Origin: an uncultured Aquimarina sp.
GTDB lineage: Bacteria; Bacteroidota; Bacteroidia; Flavobacteriales; Flavobacteriaceae
Assembly: GCF_947500065.1 (NCBI RefSeq)
Contig: NZ_CANMQT010000001.1
Coordinates: 930,001-994,000 of the forward strand
Direction of reading: 5' to 3'
DNA: 64,000 nt
Under the pieces are notes generated by a model that saw only the letters and a list, made by a program, of their open reading frames with translations, was not told where the DNA came from and did not search any database. Positions 36,740-45,293 of this stretch are shown here, in pieces. The stretch's first letter is position 1. Each line of letters begins with the position of its first letter. A program made the translations under genes and the position numbers.

Positions 36740-37261
36740 ATGACATTTACTATGGAACACTTTGAAACAGATAGACTTTTATTAAAACCTGCAACCATTG
36801 AAGATGCCGCTTTTTATCTAAAACTACTTAACTCTCCTAAATGGTTACAAAACATTGGAGATCGAAATGTTAGATCTATCGAAGATGCAGAACACTATAT
36901 TACCGAAAAAATGATGCCTCAACTAAAGCGATTAGGATACTCTAATTATACAGTGATTCGAAAATCGGATAATCAAAAACTTGGTTGCTGTGGTTTATAT
37001 GATAGAGAAGGAATAGAAGGTGTTGATATAGGCTTTGCTTTTTTACCAGAATATGAAGGGAAAGGGTATGCATATGAAAGCGCTCTGAAAATAAAGGAGG
37101 CTGGTATTTCTCTATTCGGAATAAAAAAGATAAGTGCTATCACCATACCAGAAAACAAATCTTCACAAAAACTATTAGAGAAGTTAGACTTTTCCTTTAT
37201 CAAAATCATTAATATTCCCAATGATGATGAAGACCTTATGTTGTATGAATATCATGTTTAA
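36740..37261 (+). CDS. GNAT-family N-acetyltransferase (RimJ/RimL-like)
   Basis: 173 residues from the first ATG; the second in-frame Met (36752) gives MEHFETDRLLLKPATIEDA, the usual RimJ/RimL-like start, and is at least as likely. Acetyl-CoA site: PEYEGKGYAYESALKIKEAG, with the later IPENKSSQKLLEKLDFS motif of the family. It transfers acetyl from acetyl-CoA to an amine; the target is unknown. Follows the protease terminator, so separately transcribed. Confidence 0.9.
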   Translation: MTFTMEHFETDRLLLKPATIEDAAFYLKLLNSPKWLQNIGDRNVRSIEDAEHYITEKMMPQLKRLGYSNYTVIRKSDNQKLGCCGLYDREGIEGVDIGFAFLPEYEGKGYAYESALKIKEAGISLFGIKKISAITIPENKSSQKLLEKLDFSFIKIINIPNDDEDLMLYEYHV

Positions 37262-37410
37262 ACAAAAAATCATCATCATCAAATAAAATGTATCGCCAAA
37301 ATGTCAATGAATTAATTTCGTAGAAAATAGCGTAAAGAAATTAAAATTGACTAGTGTGTAAAAACAATCATTAATATGGAAGAAGATGAACTATAACGAC
37401 ATATTTACGT

Positions 37411-37447
37411 ACAAAAAAACCTGTTAAGCTCAATAGACTAACAGGTT
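37411..37447 (-). terminator. Intrinsic terminator of a short minus-strand transcript
   Basis: AACCTGTTA (37418-37426) pairs with TAACAGGTT (37439-37447) across 12 bases; on the minus strand seven T follow. The only candidate upstream gene on that strand within 500 bases is the 32-codon ORF at 37520-37618. Confidence 0.7.
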
Positions 37448-37519
37448 TATTCATCGCGACTTGGGGAGGTTACGATTAATTAACAACAAAAAATCACATA
37501 ACAAAAACAATAGTTTTTG

Positions 37520-37618
37520 TTAAAACAAAAATACTTTCTTTGCTAAATACATACAGTTAGAAATCAATTCGATTGTAGGCTTAACTGACTTCTGTAGACG
37601 ATTTATACGCTTTTTCAT
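37520..37618 (-). CDS. Candidate small protein, 32 residues, TI-x2-ISNC motif
   Basis: Begins MKKRINRLQKSVKP and continues TIELISNCMYLAKK, ending in Val-Phe-Leu-Phe. Basic N-terminus, one Cys. No Shine-Dalgarno, as usual in this phylum. The nine-base hairpin immediately over the stop codon and the terminator 73 bases beyond suggest a short dedicated transcript. It shares TI-x2-ISNC with the 28-residue ORF at 49138-49224 although the Ile, Ser and Asn codons differ (ATC/ATT, TCT/AGT, AAC/AAT). It could be a chance ORF; the paired motif is the main argument. Confidence 0.4.
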   Translation of the reverse strand: MKKRINRLQKSVKPTIELISNCMYLAKKVFLF

Positions 37619-37835
37619 AATAGGGCAATGTGTGAGGGTTAAAACTTAATTAATATTTTAAAAAGAGAACAATAAAAACTGTACTTCTTTATAGGGAATG
37701 CTAATATGCAAAATATTATTGGAAATAACGTTTAAATACCATTAAAATCGACAAAATACACTAAATTTTAACATTTATTAGCGTTTTCATTGTATTTATA
37801 GGTTAAAGTAAAGGTTTAGGTAAGTAGAAACAGTA

Positions 37836-37876
37836 ACAGATAAGTAGTCTTTTTCCTACAGTTTATCTGTTTTTTC
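37836..37876 (+). terminator. Plus-strand intrinsic terminator in a gene-free gap
   Basis: ACAGATAA (37836-37843) with TTATCTGT (37863-37870), an inner GTAG/CTAC stem, and six T after the stem. No plus-strand gene ends within 570 bases upstream apart from GNAT, so a small RNA starting near 37790 is possible. Confidence 0.6.
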
Positions 37877-37966
37877 GCCTTTTATACAATAACGTATTAT
37901 TTTTTGATTTATTATTCGTAGCAGTTTATTTAATAACCGTATACCTGTAAATAGAATTTGATTAAA

Positions 37967-38623
37967 TCAATCTAAGACCATTTCGGGTACATTCCCATCA
38001 ATTATAAGCTTTCCTTCTGTAGCTTTTTCTATATCTTCAATACTCACTCCCGGAGCTCTTTCTAACAATTTAAATCCATTCTCGGTAATTTCTAAAACAG
38101 CCATATTCGTAACCACCTTCTTGACACAGTTCACACCTGTTAACGGCAGTGAACATTTACTAAGTAATTTAGACGCCCCTACCCTATTGGTATGCATCAT
38201 TGCCACAATGATATTTTCCGCACTAGCAACGAGATCCATAGCACCACCCATTCCTTTTACCATTTTACCAGGAATCTTCCAATTAGCTATATCTCCATTC
38301 TCAGCAACTTCCATAGCACCTAGTATTGTTAAATCTACGTGTTGTCCCCGTATCATATTAAAACTTGCAGCAGAATCAAAAAAAGAAGCACCAGGCATTG
38401 TGGTAATAGTTTGCTTACCTGCATTGATAATATCAGCATCTTCCTCTCCTTCATATGGAAATGGCCCCATACCCAGAACTCCATTCTCACTCTGAAACTC
38501 TACTTCTATTCCCTTAGGGATATAATTTGCCACCAACGTCGGGATACCTATCCCTAGGTTTACAAAATATCCATCCTGAAGTTCTTTCGCTATGCGTCTT
38601 GCTATTCCATTTTTATCAAGCAT
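37967..38623 (-). CDS. scoB: 3-oxoacid CoA-transferase subunit B
   Basis: 218 residues. GYFVNLGIGIPTLVANYIPKGIEVEFQSENGVLGMGPFP contains the catalytic Glu in SENG. Forms the B subunit of succinyl-CoA:acetoacetate CoA-transferase, which activates acetoacetate in ketone or amino-acid breakdown. The A subunit is not adjacent but lies upstream beyond a peroxiredoxin gene; the three are in one direction with gaps of 31 and 39 bases, so one operon is likely. Confidence 0.93.
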   Translation of the reverse strand: MLDKNGIARRIAKELQDGYFVNLGIGIPTLVANYIPKGIEVEFQSENGVLGMGPFPYEGEEDADIINAGKQTITTMPGASFFDSAASFNMIRGQHVDLTILGAMEVAENGDIANWKIPGKMVKGMGGAMDLVASAENIIVAMMHTNRVGASKLLSKCSLPLTGVNCVKKVVTNMAVLEITENGFKLLERAPGVSIEDIEKATEGKLIIDGNVPEMVLD

Positions 38624-38654
38624 ACTAATCTTCTTCTATATTATATAACTAATT

Positions 38655-39290
38655 CTAATTTGGCTGTGGCGTCATTCTTAAATACGGCTTAATCTCCTTA
38701 TGACCTTTAGGAAACAATGAAGGTATATCTTCATTACTAACTGAAGGAACTATCACACAGTCATCTCCTTGGTTCCAGTTTGCAGGAGTAGCTACCTTAT
38801 GATACGCCGTTAATTGTAACGAATCAATTACTCGCAATAACTCATCAAAATTACGTCCGGTAGATGCAGGGTATGTAATTGTTAGTTTTATAGTTTTATC
38901 AGGCGCAATCACAAAAACAGATCGCACTGTTAATTGACTATCTGCTTTTGGGTGTATCATATCATATAACTCAGATACATTTCTATTTTCATCTGCAATA
39001 ATGGGAAAATTAACCGTTGTATGCTGCGTTTCATTAATATCCTTAACCCATCCTAGATGAGATGCTACATCATCAACACTTAGTGCAGCTACTTTTACAT
39101 TCCGTTTATTAAACTCATCCGTATACTTAGCAACAGTTCCCAGCTCTGTAGTGCAAACAGGTGTATAATCCGCAGGATGCGAAAATAAAATACCCCAACT
39201 ATCTCCTAGCCAGTTATGAAAATCAATTTCTCCTTCTGTCGTTTGCGCAATAAAGTTTGGTGCTTCATCTCCTAATCGTAATGCCGCCAT
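38655..39290 (-). CDS. 1-Cys peroxiredoxin (Prx6-type)
   Basis: 211 residues. Peroxidatic Cys in HPADYTPVCTTELGTVAK (P-x3-T-x2-C). The C-terminal domain (VATPANWNQGDDCVIVPSVSNEDI, KEIKPYLRMTPQPN) is that of Prx6. It reduces hydrogen or organic peroxides with an external thiol. Its place between the two CoA-transferase subunits is unusual. The start is at 39290. Confidence 0.95.
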   Translation of the reverse strand: MAALRLGDEAPNFIAQTTEGEIDFHNWLGDSWGILFSHPADYTPVCTTELGTVAKYTDEFNKRNVKVAALSVDDVASHLGWVKDINETQHTTVNFPIIADENRNVSELYDMIHPKADSQLTVRSVFVIAPDKTIKLTITYPASTGRNFDELLRVIDSLQLTAYHKVATPANWNQGDDCVIVPSVSNEDIPSLFPKGHKEIKPYLRMTPQPN

Positions 39291-39329
39291 GATATATGTG
39301 TTTTTTAAGTTTTTAAAAAAAGCTTGTAA

Positions 39330-40040
39330 TTATTCCCTTTTTCGAACTGTTCGTTGTTCAATTCTTTTTTCATATTTTTCTCCCTGAAAAATTCTTTGTA
39401 CAAAAATCCCAGGAACATGTATATGGTCAGGATCTAAACTACCAGCAGGAACTAATTCCTCTACCTCCGCTACTGTAATTTTTGCCGCTCCGCACATACA
39501 AGGATTAAAATTTCTTGCGGTACCTTTAAAAATAAGGTTTCCAGCTTCATCGCCTTTCCAGGCTTTTACAAAAGCAAAATCCGCCTTAAAAGCGTTCTCC
39601 AGTATATACATTTTACCATTAAATTCTCTAGTCTCTTTCCCTTCAGCTACCTCAGTACCATAACCTGCTGGTGTGTAAAATGCTGGAAAACCTCCTTGAG
39701 CGGCTTTACATCGCTCCGCTAGTGTACCTTGGGGAATAAGCTCCACGTCTAACTCTCCGCTTAACATTTGTCGCTCAAATTCATCATTCTCACCCACATA
39801 GGAAGAAACCATCTTTTTGATCTGTTTTTGCTGAAGTAAAAGCCCTAAACCAAAATCATCAACACCGGCATTATTAGAGATACAGGTCAATCCTTTTATG
39901 TTTTTTTTAACTAGTTCTGCAATAGAATTTTCTGGTATTCCGCAAAGCCCGAAACCTCCAAGCATAAAAGTCATATTATCTTTTACACCTTCTGTAGCTT
40001 CAATAACTCCAGCCACCGTTTTACGAATCATAATGTTCAA
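39330..40040 (-). CDS. scoA: 3-oxoacid CoA-transferase subunit A
   Basis: 236 residues. [19 protein letters not shown] (CoA-binding GGFGLCG) and [21 protein letters not shown] are characteristic of the A subunit. The start may be Met4 (40031; [12 protein letters not shown]) rather than Met1. First gene of the scoA-peroxiredoxin-scoB operon. Confidence 0.93.
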   Translation of the reverse strand: MNIMIRKTVAGVIEATEGVKDNMTFMLGGFGLCGIPENSIAELVKKNIKGLTCISNNAGVDDFGLGLLLQQKQIKKMVSSYVGENDEFERQMLSGELDVELIPQGTLAERCKAAQGGFPAFYTPAGYGTEVAEGKETREFNGKMYILENAFKADFAFVKAWKGDEAGNLIFKGTARNFNPCMCGAAKITVAEVEELVPAGSLDPDHIHVPGIFVQRIFQGEKYEKRIEQRTVRKRE

Positions 40041-40120
40041 TTTTAGCAGATTAAAAGTACTAAAAAAATAGTACTAAAACGTTTGAAGACTAATAGTTTT
40101 AGAAATATTTATTTCAGAAA

Positions 40121-42442
40121 TTAAATACGTAGTTCATCATCAACCTTAATGCTTTTTTCATATACTTCACAATCAAGCTGGATGGAAAGGTTTTCCGGTT
40201 TTTTAAATTCAGATTTCGATATATTCAAATTTACATCTTCATAGCATTTTTTCATATACAAAGCCCAAATCGGAAGTGCCATAGTTGCTCCTGCTCCATA
40301 TTTTGTAGATTTAAAATGTGTCGATCTATTATCTCCTCCTACCCAAACTCCTGTACACAGATCAGGAACAATTCCCATAAACCATCCATCACTTTGATTC
40401 TGAGTAGTTCCCGTCTTTCCTGCGATTGGATTTGTAAATCCGTATGGATGACCAGTAACCACGTTCTTATAAATATATTGACTAGAAGCTTTCGTCCTTA
40501 GTCTTTTACCTGATCCCGTTTCTGTAACTCCTTCCATCAAATTAAGTGTTACATAAGCAGATTCTTTACTAATTACATCTCTTTTTTCCGGAAAATTACC
40601 ATAAAGCAATGTTCCATTCTTATCCTGTATATGAGAAATGATGACTGGTTTTGTATATATTCCTTCATTAGCAAAGACACTATAGGCGCCTACCATCTCA
40701 GAAAGTTTAAGAGTTTCTGTTCCCAAAGCAATTGAAGCTACGGAATCTATTTCAGATTGAATACCTAATTTTTTAGCCAAATTGATAATAGGTTCTGGTC
40801 CTATTCTATCCATTAATCGCGCAGAAACTGTATTTACGGATCCCGCCAATGCATCTTTAAGCGTTATAGATCCAATATAATTATCATCTGTATTAGTTGG
40901 AGTCCAATCTTCTCCTGACACTCCATGCTTACCAACTGGAATCGTCACTTTTGCTCTTGGCATTTTATAACAAGGAGAATATTTTAATTGATCAATAGCA
41001 GTGGCATAAACAAATGGTTTAAATGTGGATCCTACTTGTCTTGCTCCTTGATTCACGTGATCATACTTAAAATATTTATAGTTAATACCTCCCACCCAAG
41101 CTTTTACTGCTCCAGTTTGTGGATTCATAGACATTAATCCAGTATGCAAAAATCTTTTATGATATAAAACAGAATCTCTAGGAGTCATTATGGTATCCAT
41201 AATTCCATTCCAAGAAAATACTTTCATATCTACTTTCTTATCAAAAGAAGCAAGAATTTCTTTTTCACTTTTACCTTGCTTTAGCATTTTTATTCTTCTT
41301 GGAGAAGTTTTGATAGCATGGTTTATGATTTGATCTATTTGTTGCTTAGAAATGCCTCTAAATGGTGAAGTAGTATTCTTTCTTTCCTGTCTATCAAATT
41401 CTTTTTGAAGATTACTCATATGCTGTAAAACCGATTCTTCAGCATATTTTTGCATGCGAGAATCAATAGTAACATGAATTTTAAGGCCATCGCTATAAAT
41501 ATCGTAATACTCTAATTCTCCTGCTTCATTTTTTCCCTTGGGATTCTTCTTAATCCATTCTTCTACCCATTTCTTTACTTGCCTTCTAAAATAAGTCGCT
41601 TTACCTTCAGAATATCCTTCAGGAGTATAATTTAATTTTAGTGGTAATTGTTTCAAACTATCTTTTTCCTCAACTGTTAGGTATCCATATTTAGCCATTT
41701 GACTTAATACAGTATTTCTTCTATTTAAGGCTTTTTCTAATCTTGTTTTCGGATTATAAATAGTTGCACTTTTCAGCATTCCCACAAGCATTGCCGACTC
41801 TTCTACTTTTAGATCTATAGATTTTTTATTAAAATAGATTCTTGATGCAGATCCTATTCCTATAGCCTGTCTCGCAAAGTCATATTTATTAAGATACATC
41901 ACTATGATCTCCTCTTTTGTGTATTGTCTTTCTAAGCGTGCAGCAATTACCCATTCCCTAATTTTCTGAGTATACTTATCCATATTTCGGGATCTAATAC
42001 CTATAAAAAGTAATCTTGCCAACTGTTGTGTAATAGTACTTGCACCTCCTCTTCTACCAAAAGAAGTAAAAGCTCTAAGAGTGCCTCGTGCATCGATTCC
42101 TGAATGTTCATAAAAACGAACATCTTCTGTAGCTATCAAAGCATTTATTAAATGTGGCGGTAAATCATTATAATTAATTGGAGTTCTATTCTCATTGGGC
42201 TTAAAAATAGTTCCTAATTGCTCTCTATCAGAAGATATAATCTGGGTAGCCAAATCATTTCTAGGGTTTTCCAATTGCTCAAAGGTTGGCATTTCTCCCA
42301 AAGCACCCCAACTAGCTAAAAGGAATAATAAAATTATGATTATCAGAATGGAGGTGAAACCTATCCAAAAATATTTAATATATCTACTGACACTAAAATT
42401 AATTGGTTTTATATGATTTTCTTTGGACACTGATTGTTTCAT
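40121..42442 (-). CDS. Penicillin-binding protein 1A (second of tandem pair)
   Basis: 773 residues. Cytosolic tail, one membrane segment (~29-50), glycosyltransferase family 51 domain with ATEDVRFYEHSGIDARGTLRAF and GGASTITQQLARLLF, then a transpeptidase domain with active-site Ser in RQVGSTFKPFVYATA, SVNTVSAR and KTGTTQNQSDGWF. It polymerises and crosslinks peptidoglycan. 24 bases after the other PBP1A, with about the same architecture, so an old tandem duplication. Last gene of the ricT-gldH-PBP operon. Confidence 0.93.
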   Translation of the reverse strand: MKQSVSKENHIKPINFSVSRYIKYFWIGFTSILIIIILLFLLASWGALGEMPTFEQLENPRNDLATQIISSDREQLGTIFKPNENRTPINYNDLPPHLINALIATEDVRFYEHSGIDARGTLRAFTSFGRRGGASTITQQLARLLFIGIRSRNMDKYTQKIREWVIAARLERQYTKEEIIVMYLNKYDFARQAIGIGSASRIYFNKKSIDLKVEESAMLVGMLKSATIYNPKTRLEKALNRRNTVLSQMAKYGYLTVEEKDSLKQLPLKLNYTPEGYSEGKATYFRRQVKKWVEEWIKKNPKGKNEAGELEYYDIYSDGLKIHVTIDSRMQKYAEESVLQHMSNLQKEFDRQERKNTTSPFRGISKQQIDQIINHAIKTSPRRIKMLKQGKSEKEILASFDKKVDMKVFSWNGIMDTIMTPRDSVLYHKRFLHTGLMSMNPQTGAVKAWVGGINYKYFKYDHVNQGARQVGSTFKPFVYATAIDQLKYSPCYKMPRAKVTIPVGKHGVSGEDWTPTNTDDNYIGSITLKDALAGSVNTVSARLMDRIGPEPIINLAKKLGIQSEIDSVASIALGTETLKLSEMVGAYSVFANEGIYTKPVIISHIQDKNGTLLYGNFPEKRDVISKESAYVTLNLMEGVTETGSGKRLRTKASSQYIYKNVVTGHPYGFTNPIAGKTGTTQNQSDGWFMGIVPDLCTGVWVGGDNRSTHFKSTKYGAGATMALPIWALYMKKCYEDVNLNISKSEFKKPENLSIQLDCEVYEKSIKVDDELRI

Positions 42443-42466
42443 TCTTATCTAATAGATTACATCCTA

Positions 42467-44797
42467 CTAAAGACCAAACTCATCATCTATTGTATCCTCT
42501 ACTTTAATACTTTTATTAAACTCTTTACAATCTACTTCTATTGTTAGATTTTCTGGTTTTTTAAAACCATCTTTAGATACTTTTAATGTTTTATCAGCAT
42601 AACACTTCCTCATATACAAAGCCCATATTGGTAACGCCATTGTAGCTCCTTGCCCATATCTTACAGAATTAAAATGTGTTGCCCTGTCATCTCCTCCAAC
42701 CCAAACACCCGTGCATAAATTAGGAACAATCCCCATGAACCATCCATCACTTTGATTTTGAGTAGTTCCTGTTTTTCCGGCTATTGGATTTTTAAATTCG
42801 TAAGGATATCCTGTAATTACATTTTTGTAATCATATCTGTTAGAAGGCCCTGATCTAAGACGAGCTCCAGAACCTGATTGCGTAACTCCTTCTAATAAGT
42901 TTAGTGTAACATATGCTGCCTCTTTACTGATTACATCTCGTGTTTCTGGCTCAAATTGATACAAAGTTGTACCGTTTTTATCCTCAATACTGGTAATCAT
43001 TACTGGTTTATTATAAATCCCCTCATTAGCAAAAGTACTATACGCACCTACCATTTCTGATAACTTAAGATCTACAGATCCTAATGCTATAGAAGCCACT
43101 TCGATAACTTCTGAAGCTACGCCTGATTTCTTTGCCAGTCTTACGATAGGTTCTGGTCCTATACGGTCCATTAAACGAGCAGAAATAGTATTCACAGATT
43201 TTGCTAGTGCCTCTTTTAGACTTAGGTATCCCGTATACTTTGCATCACTGTTCTTTGGAGTCCAATCTTCCATCACGCCATGGGATCCAGCAGGAATAGT
43301 AATTTGAGACATTGGTAATGTATCGCAAGGGGATAGCTTCAGTTGATCTATCGCTGTAGCATACACAAAAGGTTTAAATGTAGAACCTACCTGACGTGCT
43401 CCTTGATACACATGATCATATTGAAAATGTTTTATATCTACACCGCCAACCCAAGCTTTAACTTGACCTGTCTGTGGTTCCATAGACATCATACCAGACC
43501 TAAGGAAACCTTTATAGTATAAAATAGAATCCCTTGGAGTCATAATAGTATCAATATATCCTTTCCAAGAAAATATTTTCATCTCAGTCTTAACGTCAAA
43601 AGATTTTAAAATATCTGCTTCACTTTTATTCTGAGTTAGCATTTTCTTTCTTCGCGTAGAACTCCTTATAGCTCTTTTAACAATACCCTCTACTTCACTT
43701 TTAGTTAAATCTCTAAAAGGCGTTGTTTTATTTTTCTCTTCCTGCTTACTAAACTCTTTTTGTAGATTAGACATATGTTCCTCCACAGCTTCTTCAGCAT
43801 ATTTCTGCATACGTGAATCAATGGTAACATTAATTCTTAATCCATCTCTGTAAATATTATAATACTTAGTATTTCCATCTTCATCCTCTCCTTTAGGGTT
43901 TTTTTTCACCCAGTTACCCATCCAACTTCTCACATACTCTCTAAAATAAGTAGCAATTCCATCAGAGTGACCTTCTGGTGCATAGTCTAATTTTAGCTCT
44001 AATTGCTGTAAACTGTCTTTTTCTTGAGTAGTAATATATTCATACTTAGCCATTTGAGACAAAACCACATCTCTTCTGTTTTTCACCAATTCGGGTCTTC
44101 TTAAAGGATTAAAAAGTGCAGAATTCTTAAGCATACCTACTAGTACTGCTGCTTCCTCTTTCTTAAGATCCTTTGGAGTTTTATTAAAGTAAATACGAGA
44201 TGCAGAACTTATACCTATTGCTTGATTAAGGAAATCATATTTATTGAGATACATGGTCATAATCTCATCTTTGGTATACTGTCTCTCTAATCGAGCTGCA
44301 ATTACCCACTCCTTAATCTTCTGAGTATATCGCTGCCATCCTTTCGATCTTTTTCCTGTAAAAAGCAGTTTTGCTAACTGCTGTGTTATAGTACTGGCTC
44401 CTCCTTTCTTACCCAAAAAAGCAAAGGCACGTATCGTTCCTCTTGCATCTATCCCAGAATGTTCATAATAGCGTGCGTCTTCTGTTGCGACTAATGCATT
44501 CACTAAATCTGGAGCTAAATCTTCAAAATTAACTGGAGTTCTATTTTCTTTAAAAAAGGTTCCTATTTGTTTTCCATCAGACGAAATAATCTGAGTTGCC
44601 AAATCATTTTGCGGGTTTTCTAATTCATCAAAACCAGGCATTTCTCCAAAAACTCCCCAACTAGCAAGTAGAAATAAGAGAATAACTAAAAATATTCCTG
44701 ATGCAAACGTGATCCAAAACCACTTGATATATTTGATCACATTTATTTGAGCTGCTTTTGATGTCTTTCTTGTTGACTTGGGTGTTGCTTTAGCCAT
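42467..44797 (-). CDS. Penicillin-binding protein 1A (first of tandem pair)
   Basis: 776 residues from Met at 44797, which is one base after the gldH stop (TAA-T-ATG). A longer start at 44818 overlaps gldH by 20 bases and is less likely. Basic Lys/Thr/Ser-rich N-terminus, one membrane segment, GT51 domain (ATEDARYYEHSGIDARGTIRAF, GGASTITQQLAKLLF) and transpeptidase domain (RQVGSTFKPFVYATA, SVNTISAR, KTGTTQNQSDGWF). All catalytic motifs match its downstream copy; divergence is concentrated in the linker and C-terminal tail. Confidence 0.93.
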   Translation of the reverse strand: MAKATPKSTRKTSKAAQINVIKYIKWFWITFASGIFLVILLFLLASWGVFGEMPGFDELENPQNDLATQIISSDGKQIGTFFKENRTPVNFEDLAPDLVNALVATEDARYYEHSGIDARGTIRAFAFLGKKGGASTITQQLAKLLFTGKRSKGWQRYTQKIKEWVIAARLERQYTKDEIMTMYLNKYDFLNQAIGISSASRIYFNKTPKDLKKEEAAVLVGMLKNSALFNPLRRPELVKNRRDVVLSQMAKYEYITTQEKDSLQQLELKLDYAPEGHSDGIATYFREYVRSWMGNWVKKNPKGEDEDGNTKYYNIYRDGLRINVTIDSRMQKYAEEAVEEHMSNLQKEFSKQEEKNKTTPFRDLTKSEVEGIVKRAIRSSTRRKKMLTQNKSEADILKSFDVKTEMKIFSWKGYIDTIMTPRDSILYYKGFLRSGMMSMEPQTGQVKAWVGGVDIKHFQYDHVYQGARQVGSTFKPFVYATAIDQLKLSPCDTLPMSQITIPAGSHGVMEDWTPKNSDAKYTGYLSLKEALAKSVNTISARLMDRIGPEPIVRLAKKSGVASEVIEVASIALGSVDLKLSEMVGAYSTFANEGIYNKPVMITSIEDKNGTTLYQFEPETRDVISKEAAYVTLNLLEGVTQSGSGARLRSGPSNRYDYKNVITGYPYEFKNPIAGKTGTTQNQSDGWFMGIVPNLCTGVWVGGDDRATHFNSVRYGQGATMALPIWALYMRKCYADKTLKVSKDGFKKPENLTIEVDCKEFNKSIKVEDTIDDEFGL

Positions 44798-44798
44798 A

Positions 44799-45293
44799 TT
44801 ATCTAGGGTTTTGTGCAAATTCTATTCTAAAACCTATGTCTGTAATTCCTTCTAGAGAGTTTATTCCTAATGTCTCTCCATTCTTTCTCATTGCATGCTG
44901 AAGTATAACTTTATAGGTTCCCTTTTCTGCAAAACTTACATTTTCTTTATACCACAGTTTATTTTCTTTCAGATCTGAAAAACCAGTTCCTAACCACTCA
45001 CCATTTGGTTCAGACATTTCATACTCTAAGGTATCTGTAACTATTTTGCCATTAGGAAACTCCATCTCACTAATCAAAAACAAATTACTATACCTATACT
45101 CATTAGTATTTCTTACATTTATGAATAGATTATATTGCTGTAATGAATCAAGTTCTGGTAATATAAAACTAATTTTTTCGTCTTTTTCCCAGGAACCTGA
45201 TACCGTTTCATATTTATCAAAAACTCGATTGTCATCACAAGAAGACATACCCATTAATAGAAACAGCAATATTAAGAATCTAAGATTTATCAT
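44799..45293 (-). CDS. gldH: Gliding-motility lipoprotein GldH
   Basis: 164 residues from the ATG at 45293 (or the adjacent ATG at 45296). A long N-terminal extension from 45482 would run antisense-like through ricT and lacks a signal peptide at its start, so it is rejected. The lipobox GMSSCDDN marks the lipidated Cys. The body (FDKYETVSGSWEKDEKISFILPELDS, EYEMSEPNGEWLGTGFSDLKENKLWYKE) is GldH, needed for gliding and T9SS-linked motility in Flavobacterium. Start overlaps the ricT 3' end. Confidence 0.88.
   Translation of the reverse strand: MINLRFLILLFLLMGMSSCDDNRVFDKYETVSGSWEKDEKISFILPELDSLQQYNLFINVRNTNEYRYSNLFLISEMEFPNGKIVTDTLEYEMSEPNGEWLGTGFSDLKENKLWYKENVSFAEKGTYKVILQHAMRKNGETLGINSLEGITDIGFRIEFAQNPR

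Larger units (their letters stand above)
37262..37966. other. 705-base gene-poor interval with three hairpins and a short ORF
   Basis: Between the GNAT gene and scoB (convergent). It contains a minus-strand terminator (37411-37447), a 32-codon minus-strand ORF (37520-37618) whose stop codon lies in a perfect hairpin (AACAAAAAC at 37500-37508 with GTTTTTGTT at 37513-37521), and a plus-strand terminator (37836-37876). Two TATTAGC-like boxes (near 37698 on minus, 37787 on plus) could be promoters. The rest shows nothing I can assign. Confidence 0.6.
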
